Counted from the stretch's first letter, positions 50,948-60,616 are shown. The stretch: DNA of 64,000 nucleotides from JAXGQD01 sp040766665 (GCA_040766665.1 JAXGQD010000001.1:124001-188000), one strand, 5' to 3'. Numbers and translations: made by a program. Notes: a model not told the origin generated them from the letters alone.

Positions 50948-51229
50948 ATGAATCCCAAAACCTATTATTTTAGCGCAGAGATTATTCCGGTGCCTGAGCG
51001 CGGTGGTGCCTATGTGGAAGTGCCACTCGACATCAAGGCGGAGTTCGGCAAAGGCCGCGTGCTGGTCCATGCCACCTTTGATGGTGAGCCTTACGATGGC
51101 CAAGTGGTGCGCATGGGTACGCCCTGTCATATCATCGGCATCCGTAAAGACATTCGGGCTAAAATCGGCAAAGAGCCGGGCGACACGGTTGAAGTGAGCA
51201 TCAGGGAGCGGGAGAAGGCCGCGGATTAG
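50948..51229 (+). CDS. DUF1905-family protein, 93 aa
   Basis: A small beta-barrel-like domain matching DUF1905: F-S-A-E-I-I-P (about 8-14), G-G-A-Y-V-E-V-P (about 19-26), V-L-V-H-A-T-F-D-G-x-P-Y (about 38-49), and the end G-I-R-K-D-I-R-A-K-I-G-K-E-P-G-D-T-V-E-V (about 64-83). The function is unknown; in larger proteins it is fused to YdeI-like OmdA domains. It appears monocistronic. Confidence 0.82.
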   Translation: MNPKTYYFSAEIIPVPERGGAYVEVPLDIKAEFGKGRVLVHATFDGEPYDGQVVRMGTPCHIIGIRKDIRAKIGKEPGDTVEVSIREREKAAD

Positions 51230-51292
51230 GTTTTTTATGTCCTTGCGACTGCCTGGAGTAGGCAGTGGATGCTGTGATACGAGGTGTTGAAG

Positions 51293-52270
51293 ATGAAAAA
51301 GAACATATTTGAAAGAGTGCGCAAGCGGGCAAAAATCATGCTGATTTTGTCCATCGTCGCAGCCGTGCTGGGTCTGGCTTTACTCGTCATTGGTACGAGT
51401 ATGCGCATGTACGAAAAAGAGTTACGCACGGAGTTTCAGGGTCTTAACGAGAATCAATATGTCAGCTTGACCGTCACGAAGATTGGACCTTTGTTTGCCG
51501 AATGGGACAGCTATAAATACTACTGGGTCGAGGCGAACGGAGAGTATGTTGTTATTGAGGCAGACAAGGCGACCGATGAACGTCTCTATCAGCTCTCGCG
51601 ACAGGGCCGAGATGCGGTTTTTTCTGAGCGGTTGGACGGGGTCGTATTGAAAATGGATGGCAAGCTGGGGACGATGGCAGTTCAGGCTTACAATGAGCTG
51701 ATGGGTTTGCAGCCGCCGCTGTCTTTTGCCGATGCGAACATCCGTTACCTTGTCTCGAGCAGCCGCAATGCGGATAATACTGCGCGTTATCTGCCAGTCT
51801 GGGGTGGGATTCTTTTGGGCTTTGGCCTGCTCTTTCTGTTGATCGCTATCCTGCGTTTGCGTGGCGTAAAGCGTGAGACGGAGCGTCTGCAAGGCCTGCT
51901 ACCGCTGAATATGGATGCGGCAGAGATGGAGGAACGGGCCAATATCAAGGTGCCGCGTCTGAAGTTTTTTGTTTATGAGAACCTTTTCGTCTCTGAGGCA
52001 AGCGGTTTGATGCTGATGGATCTGAGGGATGTGTCGATGGCTTATGTCAACACGGTGCGTAATCGCGGCGGTCAGTCGAGTTCGCTGGTCTTTAAGCTGA
52101 AGAATAAGAAGGCAAAAACCGTGCGTCTACCCGGAAAACGGGCGGATATTGACATGCATCTTGAGCCGTTTTGGTCTTACCTTTACTCCCGTTTTCCGTA
52201 CATTTTGCAGGGCATCTCGCCGGAGACGGTGGCTGCGGAAAAGGAGCGCCCGAAGGAGTCGCTGGATTAG
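51293..52270 (+). CDS. Hypothetical two-helix membrane protein, 325 aa
   Basis: Two membrane segments (about 15-38 and 164-185) enclose a ~120-residue extracytoplasmic domain. The C-terminal ~130 residues are cytoplasmic, basic, and repeat the pattern L-F-V-S-E-A-S-G-L-M-L-M-D and V-F-K-L-K-N-K-K-A-K-T-V. Similar predicted membrane proteins occur in Clostridia without assigned function. GAGGTG precedes the ATG at 51293. It is followed after 92 bases by the diadenylate cyclase gene and may share its transcript. Confidence 0.65.
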   Translation: MKKNIFERVRKRAKIMLILSIVAAVLGLALLVIGTSMRMYEKELRTEFQGLNENQYVSLTVTKIGPLFAEWDSYKYYWVEANGEYVVIEADKATDERLYQLSRQGRDAVFSERLDGVVLKMDGKLGTMAVQAYNELMGLQPPLSFADANIRYLVSSSRNADNTARYLPVWGGILLGFGLLFLLIAILRLRGVKRETERLQGLLPLNMDAAEMEERANIKVPRLKFFVYENLFVSEASGLMLMDLRDVSMAYVNTVRNRGGQSSSLVFKLKNKKAKTVRLPGKRADIDMHLEPFWSYLYSRFPYILQGISPETVAAEKERPKESLD

Positions 52271-52362
52271 GCTTTCAGCTAAAACTTCAGCCTTGACTGT
52301 GTTAAAATCAGTCTAGGACAAGACTTTGTGCGAGTAAGTAGGGTAGGAGACAGCAGTATTTA

Positions 52363-53766
52363 GTGGCGACACAAATATTTGAAAGCATCAGCAGCTTTTT
52401 TAGGAACTTCTTGACGGACATTTCGTCGGGTTGGCTTTTATTCGGCGGTCCGGCCGACATTATTTTGATGCTGATTGATGTTTTGGTCTCGACCGCGGCG
52501 ATTTATTTTCTTTTGCGTTTATTAAACGATTCACGCGCCTGGCAGTTGCTGAAAGGCCTTATTTTTATTGCACTCTTTTCGATATTGGGGAACCTACTTG
52601 GCCTGACGACTATCAACTTTGTGCTCTCCAATTCCTTATCGCTCTTGGCCATCGGTTTTGTGGTCATTTTCCAACCCGAGTTCAGGCGGGCGCTTGAGAC
52701 GGTGGGGCGCAGTTCGCTGCGTTTCGTCAACGCCATCAGCCCGGATTCACAAGCCCATATCGATACAGCTTCCACGATGATTGAAGCGGTGGTCACGGCC
52801 TGTGAGCGCATGGCCTCGACGAAAACTGGTGCCCTGATTTTACTCGAGCGCAAGACCAAACTCGGCGAACTGGTGCAAGGCACGGCGGTCATTGTCGACG
52901 CGGCGGTGACTTCCACAGTTTTAGAACAGATTTTCTATAAGGGTTCGCCGCTCCATGACGGCGCGGTTTTGATCCGCAATGGGCGCGTCTATGCGGCGCG
53001 CTGCCATGTCCCCCTCTCCGATACCTACCACATGAGACGCGACTTTGGCACGCGACACCGGGCAGCGGTGGGTGCCAGTGAAATTGGCGATGCCGTGGCT
53101 GTGGTGGTCTCCGAGGAGCGCGGCAAAATCTCTTTGACCGTGGGCGGGCGCCTTTATCCGATGGAGAACGGCGACTCTTTGCGTGTGGTGCTGCACAAAC
53201 TCTTTACGGCAGACAGCGAAAACAGCCAGAAACGCGGGCTGCGCGGGATTTTTGCCAAGAATAAAGAAGCGGGCATGGTGACGACCGATGCGGAAGGCCA
53301 AACCGGCACTGAAGTGAAGAAGTCGATACCGCGGATGCGCAATCGTGTGTTTTTGCAATTGATTTCGCTGCTGCTGGCCATTTCGCTCTGGGCTTATGTG
53401 CAGGTGACGACCAATCCGATTCAGGAAACTAGCCTCAATGCGGTGAACGTCCAGATTGCGGGCGTGGAGCTGCTCGATCAGGAAGGCATTAACTTTACGC
53501 TCAGCGATGAGAACATTTCCAACATTCGTATCGAGACCCGCCGCAAGTATTCGGACCGTGTCAACCGTAGTTCGATTGTGGCCAAGATCGATTTTTCACA
53601 GCTTGATCTTGAGGCGATTAAGGCCGAATTTGCGAACGGGGCGACTTACAGCCTGCAGCGCATGCCGATTACGGTGACGATTTCGAACCTGGGCGAATCC
53701 GCCTATAAAGTGCTGGTGCGCGATCCGTCGCAGCTTTTAGTGATTTTGAATCCACCCAAAGAATAG
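52363..53766 (+). CDS. cdaA: Diadenylate cyclase CdaA fused to a YbbR (CdaR) domain, 467 aa
   Basis: Residues 1-280 are a complete CdaA: three membrane segments (about 31-52, 62-80 and 84-103) and a DisA_N domain with the catalytic motifs D-G-A (199-201) and G-T-R-H-R-A-A (R-H-R at 231-233). It makes c-di-AMP, the essential osmotic and wall-homeostasis messenger. After a linker, residues 329-346 form a fourth membrane helix and 347-467 a YbbR domain, the module of the CdaA regulator CdaR. These are normally two adjacent genes; here they are one polypeptide with a single YbbR repeat instead of three or four. The GTG start has TAGGAGA upstream at longer than usual spacing. Confidence 0.93.
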   Translation: MATQIFESISSFFRNFLTDISSGWLLFGGPADIILMLIDVLVSTAAIYFLLRLLNDSRAWQLLKGLIFIALFSILGNLLGLTTINFVLSNSLSLLAIGFVVIFQPEFRRALETVGRSSLRFVNAISPDSQAHIDTASTMIEAVVTACERMASTKTGALILLERKTKLGELVQGTAVIVDAAVTSTVLEQIFYKGSPLHDGAVLIRNGRVYAARCHVPLSDTYHMRRDFGTRHRAAVGASEIGDAVAVVVSEERGKISLTVGGRLYPMENGDSLRVVLHKLFTADSENSQKRGLRGIFAKNKEAGMVTTDAEGQTGTEVKKSIPRMRNRVFLQLISLLLAISLWAYVQVTTNPIQETSLNAVNVQIAGVELLDQEGINFTLSDENISNIRIETRRKYSDRVNRSSIVAKIDFSQLDLEAIKAEFANGATYSLQRMPITVTISNLGESAYKVLVRDPSQLLVILNPPKE

Positions 53767-53776
53767 GAGAATATAA

Positions 53777-55219
53777 ATGGCAAAAGACAAGAAGAAGCTC
53801 GTCGAGGCAATCACCTCCCGGGACAAAGATTTTACGCAATGGTATACCGACGTCGTGACGAAAGCCGAGCTGATCGATTATTCGAGCGTGCGCGGTTGTA
53901 TGATTTTAAGGCCGCTGGGTAATGCGCTCTGGGAAGCCGTGCGTGGCGGGCTGGACAGGCGCTTTAAAGAGAGCGGGCACGAGAATGTGCTGATGCCGAT
54001 GTTTATACCGGAGAGTCTTTTGCAAAAAGAAGCAGACCACGTCGAAGGCTTCGCACCCGAAGTCGCCTGGGTCACCATGGGCGGAGGCGAAGTGCTGCAG
54101 GAGCGTTTGGCGATCCGTCCGACCTCCGAAACCCTCTTCTGCGAGCATTATGCCAAAGTGGTGCAGTCTTACCGCGACCTGCCGAAACTCTATAACCAAT
54201 GGGTGTCGGTGGTGCGTTGGGAGAAGACCACGCGGCCTTTCCTGCGCAGTCTGGAGTTCCATTGGCAGGAAGGCCACACGGCGCACGAGAATGAAGCGGA
54301 CGCCATGGAAGAGACCCTGCGCATGCTCGATATATATCGGGATTTCGTGAAAGAGGATTTGGCGATTCCCGTTATTCAGGGTCGTAAGACCGATAAAGAA
54401 AAGTTCGCCGGCGCTGAGCAGACCTATACGATTGAGGCGATGATGCATGACGGCAAAGCGCTGCAGTCGGGGACCTCGCATTATTTCGGGGATGGTTTTG
54501 CCAGAGCTTTTGATATTACTTACAGCGACCGCGAGAACAAGCTGCAGTACGTGCATCAAACCTCATGGGGGATGAGCACGCGCATTCTGGGTGCGCTGAT
54601 TATGGTGCACAGCGATGACAGCGGCCTGGTTCTGCCTCCGCGCATTGCGCCGACGCAGGTGATTATCGTGCCTGTCGCGCAGCATAAAGAGGGCGTGCTG
54701 GAAAAAGCCCGCGAAATATTGGCGACTCTGAAGGCGGCGGGAATACGCGTCAAATTGGATGACAGTGACAAGTCGCCGGGCTGGAAGTTCAGTGAATACG
54801 AGATGAAGGGTGTGCCCTTGCGCTTGGAAATCGGGCCGCGCGATATCGAGGCAGGCCAGGCGCTGATTGCCAGAAGAGATACGGGGACGAAGGAGGCTTT
54901 TGCCATAAGCGAACTGGCGGAGAAACTGCCGCAGCTTTTAGAGACGATGCAGGCGGATTTGCTGGCCAGAGCGACGGAGAGCCTAAATTCTCGCATCTAT
55001 GAGGCCAAGGATTACGATACTTTCAAGGAATTGATTGCCGGCAAACCGGGTTTTGTCAAAGCGATGTGGTGCGGTGAACTGCCCTGTGAAGAAAAGATAA
55101 AAGAGGATACGACGGCGACTTCGCGCTGCATCCCCTTCGAGCAGGAGCAGCTGGCCGATACCTGTGTCTGCTGCGGTGCCCCGGCTAAACAGTTGGTGCT
55201 GTGGGGTAAAGCTTACTAA
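53777..55219 (+). CDS. proS: Prolyl-tRNA synthetase, archaeal/eukaryote-like type, 480 aa
   Basis: The N-terminus D-F-T-Q-W-Y-T-D-V-V (about 17-26) and Y-S-S-V-R-G-C-M-I-L-R-P (about 35-46), class II motif 2 R-W-E-K-T-T-R-P-F-L-R-S-L-E-F-H-W-Q-E-G (about 148-167), and a C-terminal zinc-binding-like domain with C-G-E-L-P-C-E, then C-V-C-C-G-A-P-A-K, ending in a C-terminal Tyr. This is the shorter archaeal-type ProRS without the bacterial editing insertion, common in some Clostridia. It starts 11 bases after the CdaA-CdaR fusion gene. Confidence 0.95.
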   Translation: MAKDKKKLVEAITSRDKDFTQWYTDVVTKAELIDYSSVRGCMILRPLGNALWEAVRGGLDRRFKESGHENVLMPMFIPESLLQKEADHVEGFAPEVAWVTMGGGEVLQERLAIRPTSETLFCEHYAKVVQSYRDLPKLYNQWVSVVRWEKTTRPFLRSLEFHWQEGHTAHENEADAMEETLRMLDIYRDFVKEDLAIPVIQGRKTDKEKFAGAEQTYTIEAMMHDGKALQSGTSHYFGDGFARAFDITYSDRENKLQYVHQTSWGMSTRILGALIMVHSDDSGLVLPPRIAPTQVIIVPVAQHKEGVLEKAREILATLKAAGIRVKLDDSDKSPGWKFSEYEMKGVPLRLEIGPRDIEAGQALIARRDTGTKEAFAISELAEKLPQLLETMQADLLARATESLNSRIYEAKDYDTFKELIAGKPGFVKAMWCGELPCEEKIKEDTTATSRCIPFEQEQLADTCVCCGAPAKQLVLWGKAY

Positions 55220-55261
55220 AATCAGTTTTTATCAATAAACCTTTGCGATAGGAGGCAAAAG

Positions 55262-56932
55262 ATGGCGAGAAAGTTAGCGCTGGGTATCGATTACGGTTCT
55301 TTATCGGGCCGTGCCCTTTTGGTAGACATAGCGAGTGGTGAGGAACTGGGTTCCTTTGTACACCCCTACAAGCACGGTTTTATCGAAGACACACTTCCGG
55401 CCACGGGCGAAAAACTGCCCCTGAACTGGACCCTGCAAGATCCGCAGGATTATCTGGAAGCCCTCGAAATCATTATCCCGGGTGTGTTGCAGACAACGGG
55501 CGCCAAGCCGGAGGAAATCGTCGGCATCGGTGTGGACTTCACGGCTTCGACCGTGCTGCCCATTAAGGACGACGGGACGCCACTCTGTTTTTTGCCTGAA
55601 TTCAAAAACAACAAGCACGCCTACGTGAAGAAGTGGAAGCACCACGCGGCGCAGAAGTACGCGGATCGCATGAATGTGGTGGCCCAGGAGCGCGGCGAAG
55701 CTTTTCTGCAGCGTTACGGTGGCAAAATCAACTCCGAATGGCTCTTCCCCAAACTCTGGCAAACGCTGGACGAAGCCCCGGAAGTCTACGCGGCGATGGA
55801 CCATTTCGTCGAAGCTGCGGATTGGCTGGTCATGCAACTGACCGGCAAGCTCTGGCGCAGCTCCTGCAACGCGGGCTACAAAGCGCTGTGGAGCAAGAGC
55901 AGTGGCTTCCCTTCCACAGACTTTTTCAAGACACTGGATCCACGTCTGGAAAACGTGGTCGCCGATAAAATCAGCAGCCCCATCGCCGTCCCCGGTGCCT
56001 TAGCCGGCGGCCTGAGCGAGTCCATGGCGAAGCGCTTAGGTCTAGTGCCAGGCACAGCAGTCTCGGTTGGCTCGATTGATGCGCACGTCGCAGTCCCTGC
56101 AGTAGGGATCAGCTCAAATGGCAAAATGCTCATGATCATCGGCACTTCCACCTGCCACATGGTACTCGACCACAGCTTCAAAACCATGCCCGGTGTGGGT
56201 GGCGTCGTCGAGGACGGCATTCTGCCCGGCTTTGTCGGTTACGAGGCGGGCCAATCCTGCGTCGGTGACCATTTTGACTGGCTGGTCAAAAATCTCGTGC
56301 CTTCGTCCTACACCACCGCAGCCGCCGAACAGGGCATCAGCATCCACAAGTTCCTGCGTGAAAAAGCCCGGGCGCAAAAACCCGGTGCACACGGCCTGAT
56401 TGCCCTCGACTGGTGGAACGGCAACCGTTCTGTGCTGGTCGACAACGACCTGAGCGGCATGATGCTGGGCATGAATTTACAGACCAAAGTGGAAGACATT
56501 TATCGCGCCCTGATTGAGGCGACGGCCTACGGCACGCGGGAAATCATCGAAAGTTTTGAAGCGGCCGGTGTGCCGGTGGATGAGCTCTTCGCCTGTGGTG
56601 GCATTGCCTCAAAGGACGATATGATGATGCAAATCTATGCCGACGTCTGTAATCGCAGTATTCGGATTTCTGCTTCGGACCAGACTGTGGCCTATGGTGC
56701 GGCAATGAACGGTGCGATGGCTGCTGGCAAAGAGCGCGGCGGCTTTGACGACATTGCCGAAGCGGCAGCGACCATGCCCAAATTGCGCGAAAAGGCTTTT
56801 GTGCCGCAACCGGAAAATGTTGCGGTTTATGACCGCCTGTTTAAGGAGTATCAAATCCTGCACGACTATTTCGGTCGCGGTGCCAATGATGTGATGAAGC
56901 GTCTGAAGGCAATCAGCCAGGAACAGCGCTAG
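55262..56932 (+). CDS. araB: Ribulokinase, 556 aa
   Basis: A FGGY-type kinase: N-terminal G-I-D-Y-G-S-L-S-G-R-A-L (about 8-19), V-G-I-G-V-D-F-T-A-S-T (about 87-97), the kinase loop G-S-I-D-A-H-V-A-V (about 270-278), I-G-T-S-T-C-H-M (about 294-301) and F-A-C-G-G-I-A-S-K-D (about 448-457). AraB phosphorylates L- or D-ribulose in pentose catabolism. Other ara genes are not adjacent. A strong AGGAGG lies before the ATG. Confidence 0.94.
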   Translation: MARKLALGIDYGSLSGRALLVDIASGEELGSFVHPYKHGFIEDTLPATGEKLPLNWTLQDPQDYLEALEIIIPGVLQTTGAKPEEIVGIGVDFTASTVLPIKDDGTPLCFLPEFKNNKHAYVKKWKHHAAQKYADRMNVVAQERGEAFLQRYGGKINSEWLFPKLWQTLDEAPEVYAAMDHFVEAADWLVMQLTGKLWRSSCNAGYKALWSKSSGFPSTDFFKTLDPRLENVVADKISSPIAVPGALAGGLSESMAKRLGLVPGTAVSVGSIDAHVAVPAVGISSNGKMLMIIGTSTCHMVLDHSFKTMPGVGGVVEDGILPGFVGYEAGQSCVGDHFDWLVKNLVPSSYTTAAAEQGISIHKFLREKARAQKPGAHGLIALDWWNGNRSVLVDNDLSGMMLGMNLQTKVEDIYRALIEATAYGTREIIESFEAAGVPVDELFACGGIASKDDMMMQIYADVCNRSIRISASDQTVAYGAAMNGAMAAGKERGGFDDIAEAAATMPKLREKAFVPQPENVAVYDRLFKEYQILHDYFGRGANDVMKRLKAISQEQR

Positions 56933-56984
56933 GGGGTGCGGAGCACGGGCGATTGCGGCTTTGCTTCAACTTTGCCCCTTCCAA

Positions 56985-57012
56985 CAAAAAAGAAGCAGCC
57001 GTGGCTGCTTCT
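56985..57012 (-). terminator. Rho-independent terminator of eno
   Basis: GAAGCAGCC (56992-57000) pairs with GGCTGCTTC (57003-57011). On the minus strand the stem is followed by TTTTTTGTT. It may also act for araB in the other direction. Confidence 0.85.
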
Positions 57013-57036
57013 TCTTGATTAATAGAATCGTTACGC

Positions 57037-58338
57037 TTAAACATTGAAGGCTTTGCGGCCGGGATAAACGGCCTTGTCGCCAAGCTCTTCTTCGATACGC
57101 AGAAGTTGGTTATATTTGGCAACGCGGTCTGTACGTGAAGGAGCACCAGTTTTGATTTGGCCGGCGTTGGTGGCGACGACGATGTCAGCGATGGTGACGT
57201 CTTCGGTTTCACCGGAACGGTGCGAAACGATGGCAGTGTAACCGGCTTTGGCAGCCATGGCCATGGCGTCAAAGGTTTCGGTCAGTGTGCCGATTTGGTT
57301 GACTTTGACCAGGATGGAGTTGGCTGCGCCAATCTCGATACCCTTAGCCAGACGTTTGGAATTGGTGACGAAGAGGTCGTCGCCCACGAGCTGGACTTTG
57401 TCGCCGATTTTCTCGGTGAGTTTTTGCCAGCCTTCCCAGTCTTCTTCAGCCAAGCCGTCTTCGAGGGAGATGATGGGATACTTGGAGGTCATTTCTTCCC
57501 AGAAAGCGATGACTTCGTCGCGGGTCATGAATTTATCAGACTTCCAGAAGTAGTATTCGCCTTCACGTCCGTGGGCTTTGGCTTCTTCGTACAGCTCGGT
57601 CATGGCAGGGTCCATCGCAATGTGGAAATCTTCGCCAGGTTTGAAGCCGGCTTTTTCGATAGCGGTGACGAGGAATTCCAGCGCCTGTTCGTCGGAGCTG
57701 AAGTTAGGGGCAAAACCACCCTCATCGCCTACAGATGTCGCATAACCACTGGCTTTGAGCACGTCTTTCAGGGTGTGGAAGACGGTGGCGCACCAACGCA
57801 GGGCTTCACGGAAGCTGGGAGCGCCGGTCGGCATGATCATGAATTCTTGCAGGTTGACGCTGTTATCAGCATGCTTACCGCCATTGATGACGTTCATCAT
57901 GGGGACGGGCAGGGTTCTAGCCTGGGTGCCGCCCAAATAGGTGAAGAGGCTTTCTTTACGTACGGCAGCAGCAGCTTTGGCTAAGGCCATGGATACGCCG
58001 AGGATGGCGTTGGCGCCCAGGACGGCTTTGTTTTCGGTGCCGTCGAGCTCAAGCATCTTCATGTCTACGCCATACTGATCAAATACGCTCATGCCGATTA
58101 AGGCGGGGGCGATTTTTTCATTGACGTTCTCAACTGCTTTCAAAACACCTTTACCGAGATAACGGGCTTTGTCGCCGTCACGCAATTCGACTGCTTCGAA
58201 TGCGCCGGTGGATGCACCTGAGGGAACCGCGGCACGGCCCAGGACACCGCAAGTGGTGATGACATCGACCTCGACGGTCGGGTTACCACGGGAGTCCATA
58301 ACTTCTCTGCCTTTGATGGCGGCGATACATGCTTTCAT
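57037..58338 (-). CDS. eno: Enolase, 433 aa
   Basis: The family motifs are complete: G-R-E-V-M-D-S-R-G-N-P-T-V-E-V (about 10-24), S-G-A-S-T-G-A-F-E-A (about 40-49), the catalytic E-E-D-W region, the G-D-D-L-F-V-T-N (about 316-323) metal site, and S-H-R-S-G-E-T-E-D-V-T-I-A-D (about 370-383) with the catalytic loop. It interconverts 2-phosphoglycerate and phosphoenolpyruvate in glycolysis. GGAGG precedes the ATG, and the gene is monocistronic. Confidence 0.98.
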   Translation of the reverse strand: MKACIAAIKGREVMDSRGNPTVEVDVITTCGVLGRAAVPSGASTGAFEAVELRDGDKARYLGKGVLKAVENVNEKIAPALIGMSVFDQYGVDMKMLELDGTENKAVLGANAILGVSMALAKAAAAVRKESLFTYLGGTQARTLPVPMMNVINGGKHADNSVNLQEFMIMPTGAPSFREALRWCATVFHTLKDVLKASGYATSVGDEGGFAPNFSSDEQALEFLVTAIEKAGFKPGEDFHIAMDPAMTELYEEAKAHGREGEYYFWKSDKFMTRDEVIAFWEEMTSKYPIISLEDGLAEEDWEGWQKLTEKIGDKVQLVGDDLFVTNSKRLAKGIEIGAANSILVKVNQIGTLTETFDAMAMAAKAGYTAIVSHRSGETEDVTIADIVVATNAGQIKTGAPSRTDRVAKYNQLLRIEEELGDKAVYPGRKAFNV

Positions 58339-58663
58339 ACGATAAATACCTCCAAATAGTTGTTTACAACGCTTTAAGAAATTGGAAATAGTCCAACGTT
58401 CTTATTATAGCTTCACCGAGAGAATTCTGCTAGGAGAGGAGAGGGCGGGGGAGGGTTTTGCCATTAAAAAATACCTTCGATAAATCGATAGAATTTGGAC
58501 AGAATGTCGAAAAATCGCTTTGTAACATTATGGCTTCATCAAACGTATTAAAGATAGATTGTGAATTTTGTGTGAAATTAATGAAGAATTAAGAATAATA
58601 ATTGCGATGCGAGTAAAATGGAATCAAGCAGAGGGAATTCCATATAAAGATGGGAGAGTAGCC
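58339..58663 (+). other. Gene-free region between divergent eno and the CAP-protein gene
   Basis: On the minus strand a TATAAT (58404-58409) probably belongs to the eno promoter; its -35 is not clear. One genome-wide heptamer lies near 58454. The AT-rich stretch 58480-58610 just before the surface-protein gene has no recognised element. Confidence 0.45.
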
Positions 58664-60616
58664 ATGCACAACAAAAGTAAGAATCAGAAGAAGTTATTGG
58701 CAAAAGGCAGGGCCTTCATCATGCTACTGCTTTCCTTTATCATGCTTTTTTCCGGTACAAAGCTATTGGCCTTGGAACTTAGCGGCCAAAACCAGACCTT
58801 GGGCAATGATGATTTGCAAATTCTGGTACGTAACGAGGAAGTGCGCGATAAAGGTCTTATATACTTGCAAGTCGCCCCCAAATCAGGGCGCACGATTACA
58901 GATTTCAGCTTTACGGCCTCGACGCCGCAAGGCTTGAGTCTGAGTTCCGGGGCGCCGATTAAACTGGCGAACCTAAGCAGCAATCAGGAAATCAATCTGG
59001 TTTACAGCTTGAGTGCGGCAAGTACTACACCTACCACGACTGCAGCCACAACTACAACGGTGAAAACGACGAAAGATCCGCTACCTCGAACCGGTGAAAA
59101 CGGCTCGGCTTGGGTTTGGCCGATTATGCTGCTGGCAGGTGGCGCAACGCTGTTGTTGATTGTGCTAAAACGCCGTGCGAAACAGGGCAAGGATCAACTG
59201 CTGGCTCTATTCTTGGTCTTTGTGGCCTTGTTCGCGCTTAACGCCCAACCTGTAGCAAAAGTGGCAGCGCTGTCCTCGACAGGCACTTACAGTTTTGACG
59301 GTAGCTTTAGGGTGAATAATAAACTCTACACTTTCACCGCCTCGATGGCTTATACACGCACAACGGTTGAGAGCACAACGACTACGACGGCGCCGACTAC
59401 CACGCCTACTACGACTCCGACGACAACACCTACAACGGCGCCAACAACTGAGCCGACAACGACACCCACTACGACTAAGCCTATGCCTGTGGTGACGACG
59501 AAAGAAGAAACGAAGACGGCGGTTGAGCCTTTTGCCAAGGAGACGGTGAACGATGACACCATGGACAAAGGGACGACCAAAGTGGTGCAAGAAGGGGTCG
59601 ATGGGATTCGGACGATTGTGGAGACTGTGACTTTTACCGACGGCGTTGAGACGGGACGCGTTGAGAAGAGCAATACCATCACGACGGCCGCGATTCCGGA
59701 GATTACCCATATCGGCGTGAAGCCAATCGTCACGACAGAAGATGAGACGAGAACGGAAGCCATCCCATTTGAAAAAGTTAATCAAGACGACCCGAAAATG
59801 AATGAGGGCAAAAGTGAAGTGATTCAAGACGGCGTCGACGGCATAATGACGATTGTCGAAACCGTGACATATACTGATGGTGTGGAAACAGATCGTGTTC
59901 TAAAAAGTTCTACCGTAACGACAGCAGCGGTTGATCAAATAACAATGATCGGTACTCGTGCACCACTCTCGGTGACTTACCTTAAGGAAGACGCAACGAC
60001 GCTGCAAACTTTTGAGGTGCCCTACGGTGAGAGTCTCGACGTGTCCGATATTCCGGCCGTTCCGGAAAAGTTAGGTCATAGTGGAGCCTGGGACAAGTTA
60101 CCGAATAATGTGACGACTGCTCTGACCATTAAACCGGCGTACACCATGAAGCCCGACACCTATATCATTAAAGACGAAAATGGCGTGGATGTGGCGATTA
60201 CGGCGACCGTAGAAGAACAGTTGGGCAACGAGTTTTTGACGAAGTTAAATGAAGAACGAGCTAATTCCGGATTACAAACACTTTATCCGGTAGAAAACTG
60301 GGCGGGACCGATCAAGATAAGAGCATTGGAAACAGCAGTTTATTTCTCGCATACGCGACCTGACGGAAGTCCGCTCGCTAAGCTTTTTTGGATGATGGAT
60401 TATGTCTTTTCCGCAGAGAATATTCTGATGGGGCCATCAACTGTTCCGTATGCCTATGATGAGTGGTATAAGTCCGAAGGTCATAGGACGAACATGCTAA
60501 ATCGCTTATATCGAGGGACAGCAGTCATCTGTATTAAGGTTACTGAAAGCAGCGACCCGAGTGTGAATCCGGGTTACTACTGGGTGCAGGTTTTTGGGCT
60601 ATGGTCTGATGTGTAA
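58664..60616 (+). CDS. Surface protein with internal LPxTG signal, two G5 domains and a CAP domain, 650 aa
   Basis: The order is: signal segment (about 15-36); an extracellular domain (about 37-120); a Thr-rich spacer; L-P-R-T-G-E at 140-145, then a hydrophobic helix (about 150-166) and K-R-R-A-K, which together are a complete sortase signal in the middle of the protein; a second signal-like helix (about 178-196) with a plausible cleavage region; a Thr/Pro tract (about 238-275); two G5 domains (about 279-356 and 357-430, each with G-V-D-G-I and T-D-G-V-E-T); a short Flg_new-like repeat; and a C-terminal CAP/SCP domain (about 520-650; N-E-E-R, H-T-R-P, S-E-G-H-R-T-N-M-L). It reads like two secreted proteins joined. 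The ATG at 58664 follows GGGAGAG. Confidence 0.85.
   Translation: MHNKSKNQKKLLAKGRAFIMLLLSFIMLFSGTKLLALELSGQNQTLGNDDLQILVRNEEVRDKGLIYLQVAPKSGRTITDFSFTASTPQGLSLSSGAPIKLANLSSNQEINLVYSLSAASTTPTTTAATTTTVKTTKDPLPRTGENGSAWVWPIMLLAGGATLLLIVLKRRAKQGKDQLLALFLVFVALFALNAQPVAKVAALSSTGTYSFDGSFRVNNKLYTFTASMAYTRTTVESTTTTTAPTTTPTTTPTTTPTTAPTTEPTTTPTTTKPMPVVTTKEETKTAVEPFAKETVNDDTMDKGTTKVVQEGVDGIRTIVETVTFTDGVETGRVEKSNTITTAAIPEITHIGVKPIVTTEDETRTEAIPFEKVNQDDPKMNEGKSEVIQDGVDGIMTIVETVTYTDGVETDRVLKSSTVTTAAVDQITMIGTRAPLSVTYLKEDATTLQTFEVPYGESLDVSDIPAVPEKLGHSGAWDKLPNNVTTALTIKPAYTMKPDTYIIKDENGVDVAITATVEEQLGNEFLTKLNEERANSGLQTLYPVENWAGPIKIRALETAVYFSHTRPDGSPLAKLFWMMDYVFSAENILMGPSTVPYAYDEWYKSEGHRTNMLNRLYRGTAVICIKVTESSDPSVNPGYYWVQVFGLWSDV

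Noticed and set aside
59380..59490. Coding tandem repeat as a separate repeat element
   Set aside because: The ACG/ACA-rich tract simply encodes the Thr/Pro linker of the surface protein.
59207..59827. A 206-codon minus-strand frame rich in Arg and Cys
   Set aside because: It is the antisense of the Thr-rich and G5 part of the CAP protein; low-complexity codons on the plus strand create it.
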